DNA of 64,000 nucleotides. Origin: Acheta domesticus. Lineage: Eukaryota > Arthropoda > Insecta > Orthoptera > Gryllidae. The position numbers and the translations under genes are program-made. Shown here one piece after another: positions 1 to 13,752 of the stretch (positions within the stretch are counted from its first letter, which is position 1; the number at the start of each line of letters is the position of its first letter). The notes beneath the pieces were generated by a model. It was not told the DNA's origin. It worked only from the letters and a program-made list of their open reading frames with translations, and made no database searches. Location: contig JAHLJT010008756.1 of assembly GCA_031308135.1 (NCBI GenBank), positions 72,327,821 to 72,391,820 on the forward strand. The letters are read 5' to 3'.

Positions 1-3000
1 GCTTTTGCTGTACTACAAAATTATGCGGTTTTTTTTTCGTTTGTTTAAATTCAAAGCGGGATACTGAACAGAAAGTATACTGCATGCCACGATGCTTAGG
101 ATAGTTGGAATCTACTTTAATAAACTGTTTGAAGTGAAGTGTATGTCTTTTAACAAACCACCTCTCTTCACGTGGTTTCTACGTAGCCTGTGGGCTTTCG
201 AAGAGATTGCCTCTGTACTTTCGCGTTTACCCGCGCTGTGTGCACTTCACCGTGCAAATTGCGTGCTTTCCTCGGTTTGCGCTTTACTGAGAGACCTGGA
301 GTAATGTTAGAAGAGTATTCTTTACACATATCGAACACACACCTCGCTTTACAAAACTTACCGTTTTTAAAAAATGTTTCCAAATCAACAAATAGCTGTA
401 ATTGCAAGATATTCGGCATTGCTCCAAATATTGAACCAAAATACTTCGATTTTTTTAAATTATAAAAATACAGTGGACTTATAAGAGAAACGCTTTGTAA
501 ATATAAACTATTTAAAACTAAACTTTTCTAAAATGCCATGGAAAAGGTTTAGATTAATGATCAATGGAATACCATAGAATTCTTTGAAAGAAAATCAATA
601 AAAGCGATACTTTTATTTGATAATCGATTTTCAAAAATAAAATCGAATACTAATGGATGCCATAACATTACCGCCGAGTTTGTGGTCTGTCCATAGGTAG
701 AAACGTTCTAAATAGGAATCTAATATTTTTACCGTTCATTGTTTCCTGATGTTTCATGGCTTTCAAAACCTACATTTTCATATTGGAGATACATTCTTAC
801 CTGCAATCAGTTCCTCGAAACATTTTATGCTTGATATTTCGTAACTAACCTGTCAATTAATCTCTATCTTTTACGGTGACAAATTTGTTGACATTTCTGG
901 CATGATGTTCACAGGTACACTCACAAAATCAGCTCTGTATAGAACCTAAGTATTATACGCGTTTATCCGACAATAAAGAAATTCAGGCCTTCGTTTTAAA
1001 ATGCATTGTTAACTTTGTTCTATTGGTTAAATTGTGTGGTGAACATTTACAAGATTTAAAATTGAATCTGCGCAAACATTCCGAACTTTTTAAATCCTTG
1101 TTTTAGATGTGAAAATAACTTGGAAGCCTAACTTTCAACATTGCTGACATCCCGACCTAGGATTACCAGGCAAAACTGTAGTAGAACGTCATTATTTTGT
1201 GGATTACGGAATTACAAACATCACTTGTCCCATTAGAACTCGAAAACCAGATTTTAAGAGTAAAACGGATGCATCGTTTCCGAATTGTGCTCGATGGTAT
1301 AGCCGCTATAACGCGTATATAGCAGCGTTGCCAATTGCATGTACACCTTTTACGTTCTTGTCAAATTCTGCAAAATTCTAATATTTCGTCTTAAATATTT
1401 GATGCACACCTGGAGGGATATTGTCTAGCTTGCAGTAGCACACTTACAGGATTTTTTGTCGAAGGTATTTAAAAAATTTTTCAAAATTATCATTGTTTAT
1501 TGCCGTATTATAAAGAGAGAGGATGTTGATTCAATCTGTAATTTTTATCCTTTAAAGTATGTCAAATAGTCTAAATTTGCCTATTTCTCAGATAAAAAGA
1601 TATTGGAATTACTTAGAATATTAGCTGTTTAGGATTTTTTAATTACAAGTGGTGAGCATATGTTTATTTATCGTGAAAAATAGTGAAAACTATATATGAT
1701 ATATGATAATATTATATATGATAAACTTTGCAGCGGGTGGGGAATCTACAAGATTGTTATTTTTAAATTAGCTCCAAATGTACTCATTACTTCAAAATTG
1801 TTGAGGATATTTGCTTAATTTAAATACGTTCATTGATTCTTGTACAAGTTGCAAATACTTCATCGGTTACTTCTTATAAAATAATAATTAAAATATTTAA
1901 TTAAAGGATGTTTTAATAATAAATAGTAAGTGCTTTCAATGACAGAATTGTGTGTGCCCTTGAAGTTATCGTAATCCTATTATTTATTTTTGATTAGTTG
2001 CAGATAAATATATATAGAACAGTCGTTCCGTACTCAAGTATTGAATAGTCAATATTGAGTCATGACGTTTAGAAATTACGTTATACAGTTTACAGTTGCT
2101 CTAATAAATTTGCCCTCTCGTTGTTACACTTAACCCATGGACTCGGAACTTACCCTCTAAACTACTCCCTATATGACGTAGATCCAGTTTTTTTGGCTAT
2201 CGTTAACTGATCACTGAAATAAACATCCGTTAGGTCCAAAGTATTTTTAAGCCTACTTTGTTTTAAATTGTATCGTCCTTTGTAACACCCGGCAAAGCGA
2301 TTACCGGTGGGATACAATTTTAATTGTTTTTTGAGAAAATTATTTTTGTGCCAGTTAAATTTTATTGAACTACAGTATATTTAATATGTGTAGAAACATA
2401 TCGAAATATTAATTAAAGTGTACTGAATTAAGTGAATCGAGAAGCATTTCCCAACTTTTAATTTAAAGAACCCAATGTCTGTGATAGGACATAATGATCT
2501 GAGTACTTACAACGTGAAATTTATTTTGGGGAATTTAATTTACTTGGAGGGTTTGTATAAAAGTTTTACAACAAATCAATAAAATTTAAAAAAATATTGA
2601 GTGGTTTAACTTTAAAAATAAAAAAACTTTGAGGTTAGATGAAATGATGGATGTAGTTTTATTTGGCGACATCATGCAGTACAAATTATACTTTTGATTA
2701 TTAAAAAAATATTTTCGATTATTATTCAATTAGATTTACAAACGTCTCCAATAGAATAGCAAATAATCAGAAACTCCATCCTCACAACTGAAAAAAATTT
2801 TTAAATGGTGCTTAAAAAGGCGTAAGTAAATACGAGACAGATTTGTGAGATTAGTTTTAACTTTTTGTTTCAAAATTTTGAGATACCGTAAATCATCTGC
2901 ATGCTTCTGCAGATAGATTGTTCATATTTAAGAATTATTTTTGGTCTAGTAATTTTAAAATTTTCTTCAAGTAAGTTGAAAATTAACTCCAAAAGCATTA

Positions 3001-3884
3001 TTTTTCAACGAAGATAATGTTTAAGTCTGGCGCAAAATTAGGATACATGTGACGTATAGTATCTTAAACCTTAGGGTACATTAGCAAAATTAGAGTACAT
3101 ATGATTAGTATCTTAAATCTGATCGCTGTGCTCGTAACGCCTTCAATGGCGACCGCTCCGGTAAGTAGTCCAATATGCTTCAAGATTCAATATGCAACAA
3201 GATTGAAAGGTAAAAGTTGGGTTTTGAAAAATCGGACACGAATAAAAGTAAAAAGTTTAATGAATGATTTAAATTCATAAATTAAAAGTGAATTTATTCA
3301 TAAAATTTTGTATCAGTATTTTAAAATATTGCCTAATTGAACGTCATATTTTTCACCACAATGTTTTAAATGAACACAAGTTCCAAAAATGGGAATTAAG
3401 CATTTTTATGGACGTCCGTTTATAGGAAGTTTTACTGATTTCGCCATAATGGGCGTGGAGTCATAAATTGCAACCAAAAAACTAGTCGACGATCTTTATG
3501 GAAGATATTTAAGAAACCGTAGCAGCGAATTATGTCCAATTAAAAAGCTTCCTGATGGCTTCACGGATGGATACAAGAGACTCAGAAAAGCCACATGCTG
3601 ATCGTTTAAGTGTGCTTGGGGAGGGGTCTTTCTGCGTCCTATTGTATAATTCTATATACAATCTTGTGTATACAATGTTGATGTATGCGAGTATCTCATG
3701 ATGATCGCCAACTACAAGAAACTGATTAAGGTATTTGTTATAATACATAAAGTATAAATGTCATGAAGATTGTCTGTTGTAAAGTTCTCAAATTTTAGTA
3801 TCTTAAGTTTTTAGACTATTCGGAGTCCAAATCAGTACAGAATTATCCATAAAATTATTTTTTAAAGAATAGCGCTTTACTTTA
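1..3884. other. AT-rich sequence, no gene recognised
   Basis: No exon with conserved protein similarity, RNA gene or complete mobile element is visible here. The short open frames on both strands (for example near 92-465 and 3530-3748) lack recognisable motifs and start context. A small imperfect tandem duplication occurs at about 3033-3121, where a roughly 40-bp segment is repeated once. Upstream supervillin exons could hide here, but I cannot support any. Confidence 0.5.
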
Positions 3885-3930
3885 TTTTGAAGTACAACGT
3901 TTTGTGAACAGATGTGTTCACTTCATCAGG
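3885..3930 (-). ncRNA. Hammerhead-ribozyme-like motif (degenerate)
   Basis: Read on the minus strand, the sequence has a perfect CTGATGA core. One extra base follows, then a 7-bp stem (GTGAACA / TGTTCAC) closed by the 4-nt loop CATC, then AAAAC in place of the usual GAAAC. This is the layout of the small hammerhead motifs carried by Penelope-like retroelements. The G-to-A change at the first base of GAAAC would probably prevent cleavage. An AATAAA follows about 20 nt downstream. No Penelope protein is seen beside it; the hAT-like insertion begins 63 bp away. Confidence 0.4.
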
Positions 3931-3993
3931 TACTACAAAAGATTTGTGGATAAGAAAGAAGTGATTTTACAAGTAACAAATAAAGTATATAAA

Positions 3994-4573
3994 CAGTGGT
4001 GGCTGCTCCTTAAGGACTCTAGGGTGACGCCCTCCCCCAGAAAAAAACTCAGGAAATGTTGCAGAAAGTATTAAACTTGCAATAAATCGATCCGTTGAAT
4101 TTGTGCATACCACTAGCTCAATTTTTGAGAACAAACTTCGTTTGTGCCCGATTATACGAAAGATAAATGTTTTTAGAAAGGGTGGCATCGTGGACAATCG
4201 GAAGCCCGTCCGTAGCTGGTGCATGCGACGCAATGGCAGCTTCAGGAGTTGTGGATTTGGGATTTGGGGGGGGGCAATATGCTCCTATTCGGGCTTTGTT
4301 CGACAGAGTCTGCGGGTAAGAACACCGACCCTTCCTTCTGATTTCATATATTTCTTTCTGGAAATATATTTTTTTAATCTGATATTTTCGCATATGTTCG
4401 CATGTGTAAAAATTGTCTTAGGCAGGGATTAAAATCCCGATACTTGCAAATCTGTTGTACTCTACATGCCATATTTTTCTTCGTTCAAGAAATATTTTGA
4501 AGAGGTAAAATGTGTGTGATAGTGCGGACATATATGCCGCCCCTCCTAATTCGCAACCCATCGACCGCCATTA
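3994..4573 (+). mobile_element. hAT-like nonautonomous element, copy A
   Basis: It starts CAGTGGTGGCTGC and its other end, read in reverse complement, starts TAATGGCGG, giving imperfect terminal inverted repeats of the CAGTGGCGG type common in hAT elements. The flanks TATATAAA (3986-3993) and CATGTAAA (4574-4581) match at 6 of 8 bases, with both differences transitions, as expected for an old 8-bp target duplication. Its interior matches copy B (52655-53460) in opposite orientation over several hundred bases. Open frames inside are not conserved as protein, so I treat it as noncoding. Confidence 0.7.
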
Positions 4574-5023
4574 CATGTAAAACGAACGTAATACATGTAA
4601 ATCCAAAACACGTTATGGAGAACACCTCACCTGCAGATTTAAAAATATGACAAGGTGGTAGACTCAGGCAGGGCAAGTAAGCCGTGTAAGGTGATGGTAA
4701 TGCTCGACACATGTTGTTTCCCTTACCCCCAGGCGTGAATAATAAACAAAAACAGGGCACAGCCTCCTAAGAACTTCACTAGCTGGGCAAAGTCGGATTA
4801 ATCCGACCCTAAATTGCCAAGTACATTAATACATGCATGAAATAAACTTCGATAAAACCTTTTTAAACTGCAAAGGTTGGTTTATTTTTATATTGATGTT
4901 TATTAAATATGTTTAATTCTTCAATTGTATTTGGGAGGAGGGGTAGATAGGGTTCCCGTAGTTTCGTAAGGCTTCTAAAGTTGCGATCGTCAACGCTGAA
5001 AGCTCGGTGGCCCGTGTGCGCAG
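4574..5023. other. Sequence between hAT copy and first supervillin exon
   Basis: No gene is seen. The segment ends in the splice acceptor of the first in-window supervillin exon. That acceptor has a poor polypyrimidine tract (CCCGTGTGCGCAG), because the GC-rich composition of the exon begins just before it. Confidence 0.4.
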
Positions 5024-5435
5024 GCGGAGGGCAAGCAGTCCCAGCTCCCGGTGCAGGCGCAGGCGCCAGCGCCGGAGGGCCAGCCGTCGACGCCGCCCGA
5101 CGTGGGCGGGCTGCTGTCGGAGCGGCTGGGGCGGCTGGACGCCGCGTCGCAGGACTGGCGCAAGCGCGTGGGGCCCTCGGACGCCGTGCAGTTCTCGGTG
5201 GCCGGTCGCATGCACCTGACGCCCCGCGACCTGCGTGCCTCGCCGGCCCTCGCGCGCGCCCGCGCCCTCGCCCTCGCCCACGCCGATGCCGCCGCCTCGG
5301 CCGAGCGCGAGGCGGGGACGGGCGCGGGGCCAGCGCCGGAGTTCCTCTCCCCGCTCATGGCACGACTCTCCGTGGAGGGCGCCGGGGACCGCCAGAAGAA
5401 GAAGCCGCGCCCATTGCGCTTCCGCGCCAAGACGG
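5024..5435 (+). CDS. Svil: Supervillin in-window exon 1 (GC-rich)
   Basis: Encodes residues 1-137 of the visible protein. The segment around [12 protein letters not shown] and [10 protein letters not shown] resembles the conserved supervillin N-terminal region just before the basic stretch. It is flanked by CAG and GTGAGG. The exon is extremely GC-rich, with Ala/Arg runs, in an otherwise AT-rich gene. Confidence 0.85.
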
Positions 5436-8400
5436 GTGAGGGCTCCTGATCTTTTTCTTCTTTCTTATTTTCTTCGTGTTTTTCCTTATTTTCTTTTGTT
5501 CGTCTTCCTCTTGTTCTTCTTTTTCCGTCTTCCTCTTGTTCTTTTTCCGTCTTCCTCTTGTTCTTCTTTTTCCGTCTTCCTCTTGTTCTTCTTTTTCCGT
5601 CTTCCTCTTGTTCTTCTTTTTCCGTCTTCCTCTTGTTCTTCTTTTTCGTCTTCCTCTTGTTCTTCATTTTCGTCTTCCTCTTGTTCTTCTTTTTCGTCTT
5701 CCTCTTGTTCTTCTTTTTCGTCTTCCTCTTGTTCTTCTTTTTCGTCTTCCTCTTGTTCTTCTTTTTCGTCTTCCTCTTGTTCTTCTTTTTCGTCTTCCTC
5801 TTGTTCTTCTTTTTTGTGTTCCTCCTCTTCTTTTTCATCATCCTTCTCATCTTCTTTTCCTTCTTTTTTGTCTTTTTATTTTTCTTGTTTGTCTTCCTCT
5901 TTTTCTTTCACATTTTTCTTGTCTTCTCACCCCCAAAATTTGTCTTGTTTTATTTTATTTTATTTTTTATGTATTAACAATTGTTCATATTTTGTTTAAT
6001 TTTCTTTTTTAGCCCAGCTTAAAGAAGCCCAGTCAACTCCATCATCACCCCAAAAAGAACCTATTGTCACATTGAAGCGCAGTGTCTCGGCACCTGAAGG
6101 CGATGAGGATGGTAAGTGTTCTTGGGCTGTTCAGAATTGTCACAAGTTTATTGGTTAATATTCATACTGTTGTATGAATATTATAAAATATTGTTTTGTA
6201 CAGGAGAGCCTTGATTAATTTCCTCACAACTTCATTAGCTTCCTAATTATCAATGATAAATAATATCATCTGGCAAATGATATCAGACAAATTTTTATCT
6301 ACCTTGACTTTTTTAATTTATGAAAATGGATATTATATAACTCTGAATTTTTAGCAACATTATTCCGTAAATATAATGTTGATCACCATCCATGAAATAG
6401 TAGTGTATGCTACCAAGTAGCAATTTATGTATTGTCAAAGATAAAACCTATTTCCCATAAAATGTTTTTGGACTGATTTATCTTTAAATCTCAATTTTCA
6501 AATTTTTTGAGTTATACCAGTATTCCAGAAAATTGACGATGGAAGGCATTTGGAGAGGATGTATCATCCAGTAGGTCTACAATCAAACGTTTACTTCGTG
6601 TTTTCATTTGTGACAAATGTGTGTTATAAGTTAAAACATTTTTACCCTGAGCACATTTCAAACTCATTAAATTAATTTGGTTCTTATTTATATAAAAGTG
6701 TTAAAGAAGATTTCAAGTTAAAAATACAGAGATTGTTTCCAAATCGGAAGTAAACTGATATAATTAAATATTAATATATTTGATGAGAATAGTGTATGGA
6801 AACTGGAAAATCAGTTTAAGAAACAAATACGATGGTTACTAAGAAGAGTGTCATTGAAACTCACACGACCTATGTTTTGTAACTTATAAATTACTACTTT
6901 TACTTCATGATATATTGTAGTGGAACACTATAAATTAAATTTTGTCAACAAATTATTCACTATGAGAAAATTATGCATACTAATTGAAATAAAATTTGAA
7001 ATTAATTTGAATTTTTCTGAACAGGTCACCAAACTGAAGAATCATCACCTACAGCTAAGGTTGCTATTCCAAGACCCGATGATGAAACATTTACTCAATT
7101 TTACAGTAGCATCAGTACAGAAAAATTGCAACTACAGCAACAAAGGCTTGAAATAAATGATACAGACCTTGATAACATTGTTAGTCAAACTACTAGCTTG
7201 TAAGTTTCTCAGAATTTTTGAAAAGCTTTGTTTTTATCTATGACAAAACTATTAATCTTTATTACTAAGAAGATGATGATAATGATGATGATGATGACTA
7301 TGACAATGATGATTTATTCCAGACTAGTTCAAAAGCGTTCTGTCAAAATACAACGTCGCAAATTTACATCTCGCAACCCAATTAAGTCACTACAAGCACG
7401 AACAGATTTGAGGGATGAATATGAAGAAGTGAAAATTGGAGTAGCAGATAAAGAATTGAAGAGATTACGAGTGGAACAATGTGAGTTTATTAGCTAGAGT
7501 ACGTAAGGAAAACTTTCTTAACTGTTCTAGTAGGTTAATGCAGAGCTTATTGGGCATTTTGTATTTATATCTGCTAGCTTAAAGGCTCCACTCCTTAGTT
7601 TATCAACATTCTTTTTATATAAAAAATCCCATCTGCTTTGTTAAGTTATAATAATTGTAGAGGTGATGAGAACTAGGTAAAATTTCAATAGTCCAGTGAT
7701 CAATAACTAACTTCAATATAATTTTATATTTGGCAAGATATCAATTTGTAAATGAAGTAGTATAATATTATTGTAATTATGAGAATAATAAAAGCTCTTT
7801 ATAGTAAAACTCAAGGAACTAATTACCAGTAATGAAACTATCCTTTCTGGAACCCTAGGTTGTTACACAAGTTACTCTGTACTTATGCTAATTTGTAATT
7901 TGTAATTACGGTACATGAAATGATAGTCTAGTGTAAGAAACAAAAAGTCTCTTGGGACAGTTGGCAACGCACAATGAAATGAAATAATTTTTGTGCAACA
8001 TTGATGTTTTCATTCAATAATGTTGCAAATTTGTGTATATCATTGATTTTTTCATCAAATTTTGCAGTGGCAAAACATTCTTCCTTGGCTGTAGAGGCAC
8101 TTGCAGGACTTGCCAGTAAAGAAGATTTTACAGCTGTTCAGTTGAAAAAAGCTGTTGCCAATTCATCAGCAATGTTACCTTATCAGGATCTTATGCTCTT
8201 GCTAATTAAAGGAAGAAGACATGTTCAGACAAGATTAGTAGAACCAGTAGCCAGTAGTATCAATTCCGGAGACAACTATGTACTTGTTACTCCAACAGAG
8301 GTAAGCCCATTCCTTTATTACCAATTACTAAAATAGTATACAATGTAGGAAGTAAAAAAATGAAAGTATTTTCTTTTGCATGACTTGAAACATATGATTT

Positions 8401-11400
8401 CATGTTTTCTATTATAAATAATTCAATGGAAGTTTTTGAAAATATATGTTACATGCTATGACAATTTTCCATTTTTTTCCTATTTATTTTTTTCTAAAAA
8501 GCTTTTCCTCTACATTTATATATTTTTAGTTTATCTCAAAATGCATATTAGTAAAACAGATGCAATATGTAATGATGATTTTATTCGTAAGATAGAGAAA
8601 CATCATGAACCTGAAAATCATATTTAAATTTCAAAAAAATTAAATATTCTTATTTTTACTATTACCATTGAAAGAATGTGTTTTAAATTTTAGGTTTTCA
8701 ACTGGGTTGGGCGTTACTCAAACGTAATTGAACGATCAAGAGGTGCAGAAGTTGCTTTGCACATATTACAGCACAAAGACTTAGGTTGTACAAGTGCCAG
8801 TCAGGTGACAACTATCAGTGAAGAAAAGCCCACTTGCTCCTTGAGACAACAGGAACGTTTCTGGAAATTGTTGGGTTCTGATTCAAAAACTGGTCAGTAC
8901 TGGTCATATTTACTTTAAGAAAGAATGATTCTTAAAATGTTACATATTCTAATTATTTAATTATTTTGTATTCCCCAAAAATGATATGGATTCGCACCTA
9001 GGCACATTTTTTAAAAAATGGCATGTCTTTATGGTAAAGAGAAATGAGAATGTGATTAATAAAAATTAAACGTTAAACTAAACAATGTATTAGAAAGTCC
9101 CTAATAATGCAGTGAACTATGTACAGAATCCCTCAAACTATGCAGATGACTAAACATGGTATCATATTTAACACAAATTCAGTGAAATTTATTATCAGTA
9201 TAATCTTTCTTAAAACCATGCAAACCATGCCATGTAAATGACTGCAAGCCATTGTCTTTGTAAATGACTGCGTGTCTATTTAACTTAAGATGAAATTAGT
9301 TAATGGTTTATTTCCAAAATGCACATCAATTTGTGCAAATGCTCAAACAAAAACACATTTCACCCAGTAGTAGATCTAATGTATTTTAGTATTTACTGAT
9401 AACTTCCACAAATTCTACAGACATTTTTCTTAAGTATTCTGTAATATAGTAATATGATCATTGTAGTGATAGTGGTAATGGTGATGAAAATGATGTAGAA
9501 GGTACAGATTTTATAACACCTTATTTCATGCACTCTGATAGTACCCATTAATGCTGGACATCCTGATGAAGATGAACTCTTTGAAACCTCTGTGATAGCC
9601 ACTAATATGGTATATGAAGTACAAGGAGAAGAACTAGTGCCTATGGAAGAATTCTGGGGAAGCATACCTCGCATCAGTATGTTGGACCCTGCCAAGGTGA
9701 GTCAGAGTTGCCTTGTTTTAAACGAAGCTACTTCTTCTCCACAGCTGTAACTGTAAACTTGTTTTTTGGTGTTTTGCTCTTGCTACATTCTTTTCAGTCG
9801 ATTACGAATCTTCAAAATGATTTGCATGATTAATGTTCACTTTTTGAAAAATAATCATTTATGTAATCTATTATATGATTGAGCCAATTGTTAAAGATTA
9901 GCCTTGGTCATGTTTTTTCTCCTTTAGAGTTTGCTAGCAGACAGCTCTACTGAACAATATCTAAATATGCAAATTCAAAATTTTGCTCAGTGTGTGGGTG
10001 TTCACCCAAGGCTTAACTTAGTATTGTGTAAACTCCCAAAGTTAAATTCAAAATTTAGAAAATGTAATTTCCCAAAGTTTTGTTTCAGTTAATTACTAAT
10101 TTTATTGAGCTCTAAGTACAGTGATGTCCAAAAGGTGTTACCACTTATATGTGATTTATATCTAGTCTGCAACAAATGAAAATTAAAAACTAGTGGTTCT
10201 ACAGAATGGCACAGACTTCCCGTATTAGTATTATATTTCCTTTGGTCTCAGCCAGCTATTCGGACTCGCTATATACTCTTCCCAGCTGCCAACTATCACC
10301 ACACAAATTACTTTTTTTAACATTTTCTTAATTTTTCAGTTTCTTAATAGTAGAATAGAAATATTATTTTAAGAATATTAAAGAACAGTGAAACCTCATC
10401 CTAAATGGCAATATTCTTTCAAAAATTTGAAGCTGTTTTTAAGAGAATGGAGTTTCAGCACTACTGTAAATACGAAATTTTAAGCTCTTGTCATAGGAAT
10501 CTTTTGTGTTTTCTAAAAACTTTATTTGAAGTTATTTAAAGCACTTTAACTCACTAATGCAATAGTGTTTACAAATTTTGAGAAACTTGCATATTAACAG
10601 TGTGAGAGATCTTTCAAAAAAAAAATACATTTGTGCAATTTTTGAAAAACAAAAACATACCTCAAAATAAACTTTGTCATATTAAAGAGTGCAATTAGTA
10701 CTATCTGATCCCAAAGTTAAAATAAAAAAATTGGAGCTATTTATGAGAAAATGGCATTTGAGCATTTCTGAAAATGCGAAATTTTGAGCTAGTTTTCACA
10801 GAAAATGGTTGAGTTTTCGAGAAACTTAACTTGACATTATTTAAAGCACATGTACTCATTAATATAATAATGTCAACAAATCACCGCTGATGCAAATATT
10901 AACGACGTGAGAGACAAGTCAAAAAAATTCCACTTTTGCAATTTTGTGTTTGTCATCTCATAGAGTACATTAGGCACTATCCGTACCAAAAGTTTAAAGA
11001 AAAACATTTGGAACCATTTTTGAGAAAATCTTGTTTTTGTAATTTTTTAAAATTGCAAATATCGCATGCAATATTGCACGAAAACTACTAAAATTTTCAA
11101 AAACATCAACATGATCTTAATGAAAGCTCTCACTATGAAGAACAAATTTCATATAGAGTATAGAGTGAACCTAAAAATTAATAAATGTTTTTAAAAATCC
11201 CAGAGCTTCGACTCAGACCACATGGACCATTTCTTCAATTTGGAAAAAATCCTACGCATAGTTTAGGCACTAGCATTGTTCCCAGACAGACAGACAGATG
11301 TTTTGAAAAGAACTACATTTTCAGTATCAGGAGACCCAAAATGTGCATTTCCGTTGAAATCTTTATATCAATTTTCCGCAGCATTACATAACTATCCCTA

Positions 11401-13685
11401 TACTACATACGGTATATTACTCTATATAGTATGTATATGGGAAAGTAATTGTAGTACCTTATAAGCGGTAACATCTTTTTGGACACCTCTTTTGAAGAAA
11501 TATTTTCTTAACAAGACTGATTGCTTTATTGATTCAATTAATGCATGCAATTACATAATTAGGATTATGATGGTGGTTAATCAGCCAATTTTATCTCCAA
11601 TTCTTAATGTATTTCACAAATCTTTTTAATTGCAGATACTTGTGTTTGACTTTGGATCTGAATTGTATGTATGGAATGGGAAAAATGCCCCTGTAGAAGC
11701 TCGCCGACAAGCTCAGAGACTAGCCAGAGAACTCTGGGATGAAGGCTTTGATTATTCTGAATGTGATGTGTGTCCTCTAAATGTTTCATCATCATTAGGC
11801 TCTCGAAGTATTGAAAATGATAATTCAGTCTTGGCAAGTGGCTCAAATAGACCTAACTGGTCTCTCTTGGCTCGTGTCACTCAACACATGGAAACCATCC
11901 TTTTTCGAGAGAAATTTCTGGATTGGCCTGATTTCTCAAGAGTTATTCGTACTAAAGAATCTGAAGAAAATGAAAAACAGGTAAAAAAAAACTTCCTTTA
12001 AAAAACAATTAACATTCTTGGAGTATATTCTTCAAAAAGATTTAATGTATAGTTTTTGGTTTCTGATCAATTGAGAACTTGTGTCATGTCATTAGCAATG
12101 TTTTTGCATGGTGAAGCTTCAAGTAGATTTTTGACATTTCCCAGGTATTGCAACATCTAATTTGTGCTTATATCAAGAAAGCTATGTTACAGTTACATTT
12201 TTTACTTGTGAACATTTTTTACGTAAATATACTTTTCAGTTACCAGAAAATTGAATGGTACATGTTTAAATAATGTATTATTTGCTTTTCTTATAAAGAT
12301 TTTTTTTATCTGGTAAATTATGTTGGTAGGCATAAATAAGGACATCTTTGGCATGTAAAATTTGAAGAGAGTGGGGACAATAAAGAAAGTTATTTAAATG
12401 CTAGTACTTCTATGGAATTTTAGTTTTAGCCACAACAATTTTTTATTTATTTATTTATTTATTTATTTATGTTAACAGGATACACCACATAAATAATTGC
12501 AGGAAAAAATTAATGTAAAATCAACTTCACATCAAAAGTTCTTTAAAAGGAAATTGAAAAAAACATTTTGAATTTTGATTCAGCAATTACTTCCATGACA
12601 AATAAATGAAGGGGTGAGGTTGGGAGATTCTAGAGCAGAATTTAACACCAATGATGGCTGCAGCCATAGATGCAGCAGTGCCTGCTTGAGTTTGAGCAGT
12701 AGTAGCGGGAAGCACTAGATCCTCTTTGTTAGAATTAAAAATGCAAGCGTGCAGGGGTACCCCTACATCTACGCCCTAGTTTAAGAGCATCTTTGTAAAA
12801 TTCCTTGCCCATGTATTTTTGCCTAATGAAGGCTATACAGTTTTGTATACACCATCTTATTGTTTCACAGTCAATGTTTTATAAAGATTAAATATGTTAA
12901 AATAGTACGTTATAATGAAAGTGTCTGTGGTAAAAAATGAAATTTTAATGAAACTACTGGATGTAGTTAAAAATATTGAGGCAGCATGTCCTCCAGCGTG
13001 CAACACTCATGGACTCTTAAGAGGTACATACTGTAACGTTGAAATAAAACTGTTTGAAAATAATAAGGATTTTGCAGCTATTTTCAGATCTGTAATATCA
13101 GAAGACATTTAAGACTAAAGTATGGCTAATCGAAATTTCAATTTTTAAGTAGAGTGATATCTTAGATTCTGGCATGAAATTTCATAATTACAATGTGTAT
13201 ATAAAATAATTTGAGAAAGTGAAGGAATCGACAATTCCACTCACTACCTTTTGTGCTGGAACCTACAATCAATTCAAATCAGTAATGGGTTCTTGCGAGG
13301 TGGGGCAAGCCACTGTTATATTATTCACTTTATAAGAGAATGTATAAATTGTGTTAATGGTACTTTTAATCCTGTCCTATTATAATAAATCCTTGCTTTA
13401 GACATCATGATATTGGAATCATTATCATCATATCAAGCAACCAGCTTCTTACATACAAACTAAGCTCAAAATTATTTTTAATGCTTTTTTATTCTTCCCT
13501 CTAGTTTTTTCCCTTTTCTGCTGTTTGTTCTTTCTTATCTTCATTTCTTCTTCATCTTCTTCCTTCTTTTTCTTCTTTTTTCTTCTTTCTTTTTTCTTCT
13601 TTTCTTTTTCTTCTTTTCTTCTTCTTTCTTTTGTTCTTCTTCTTTCTTCTTTTTTCTTTTCTTCTTTCCTTCTTTCTTCTTCATC

Positions 13686-13752
<67 letters not shown>

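Noticed and set aside
5235..5999. Long frames of 139-286 codons on both strands over the exon and minisatellite
   Set aside because: They are created by the 24-nt (3-divisible) repeat and GC-rich exon. The real frame is fixed by supervillin similarity and the splice phases.
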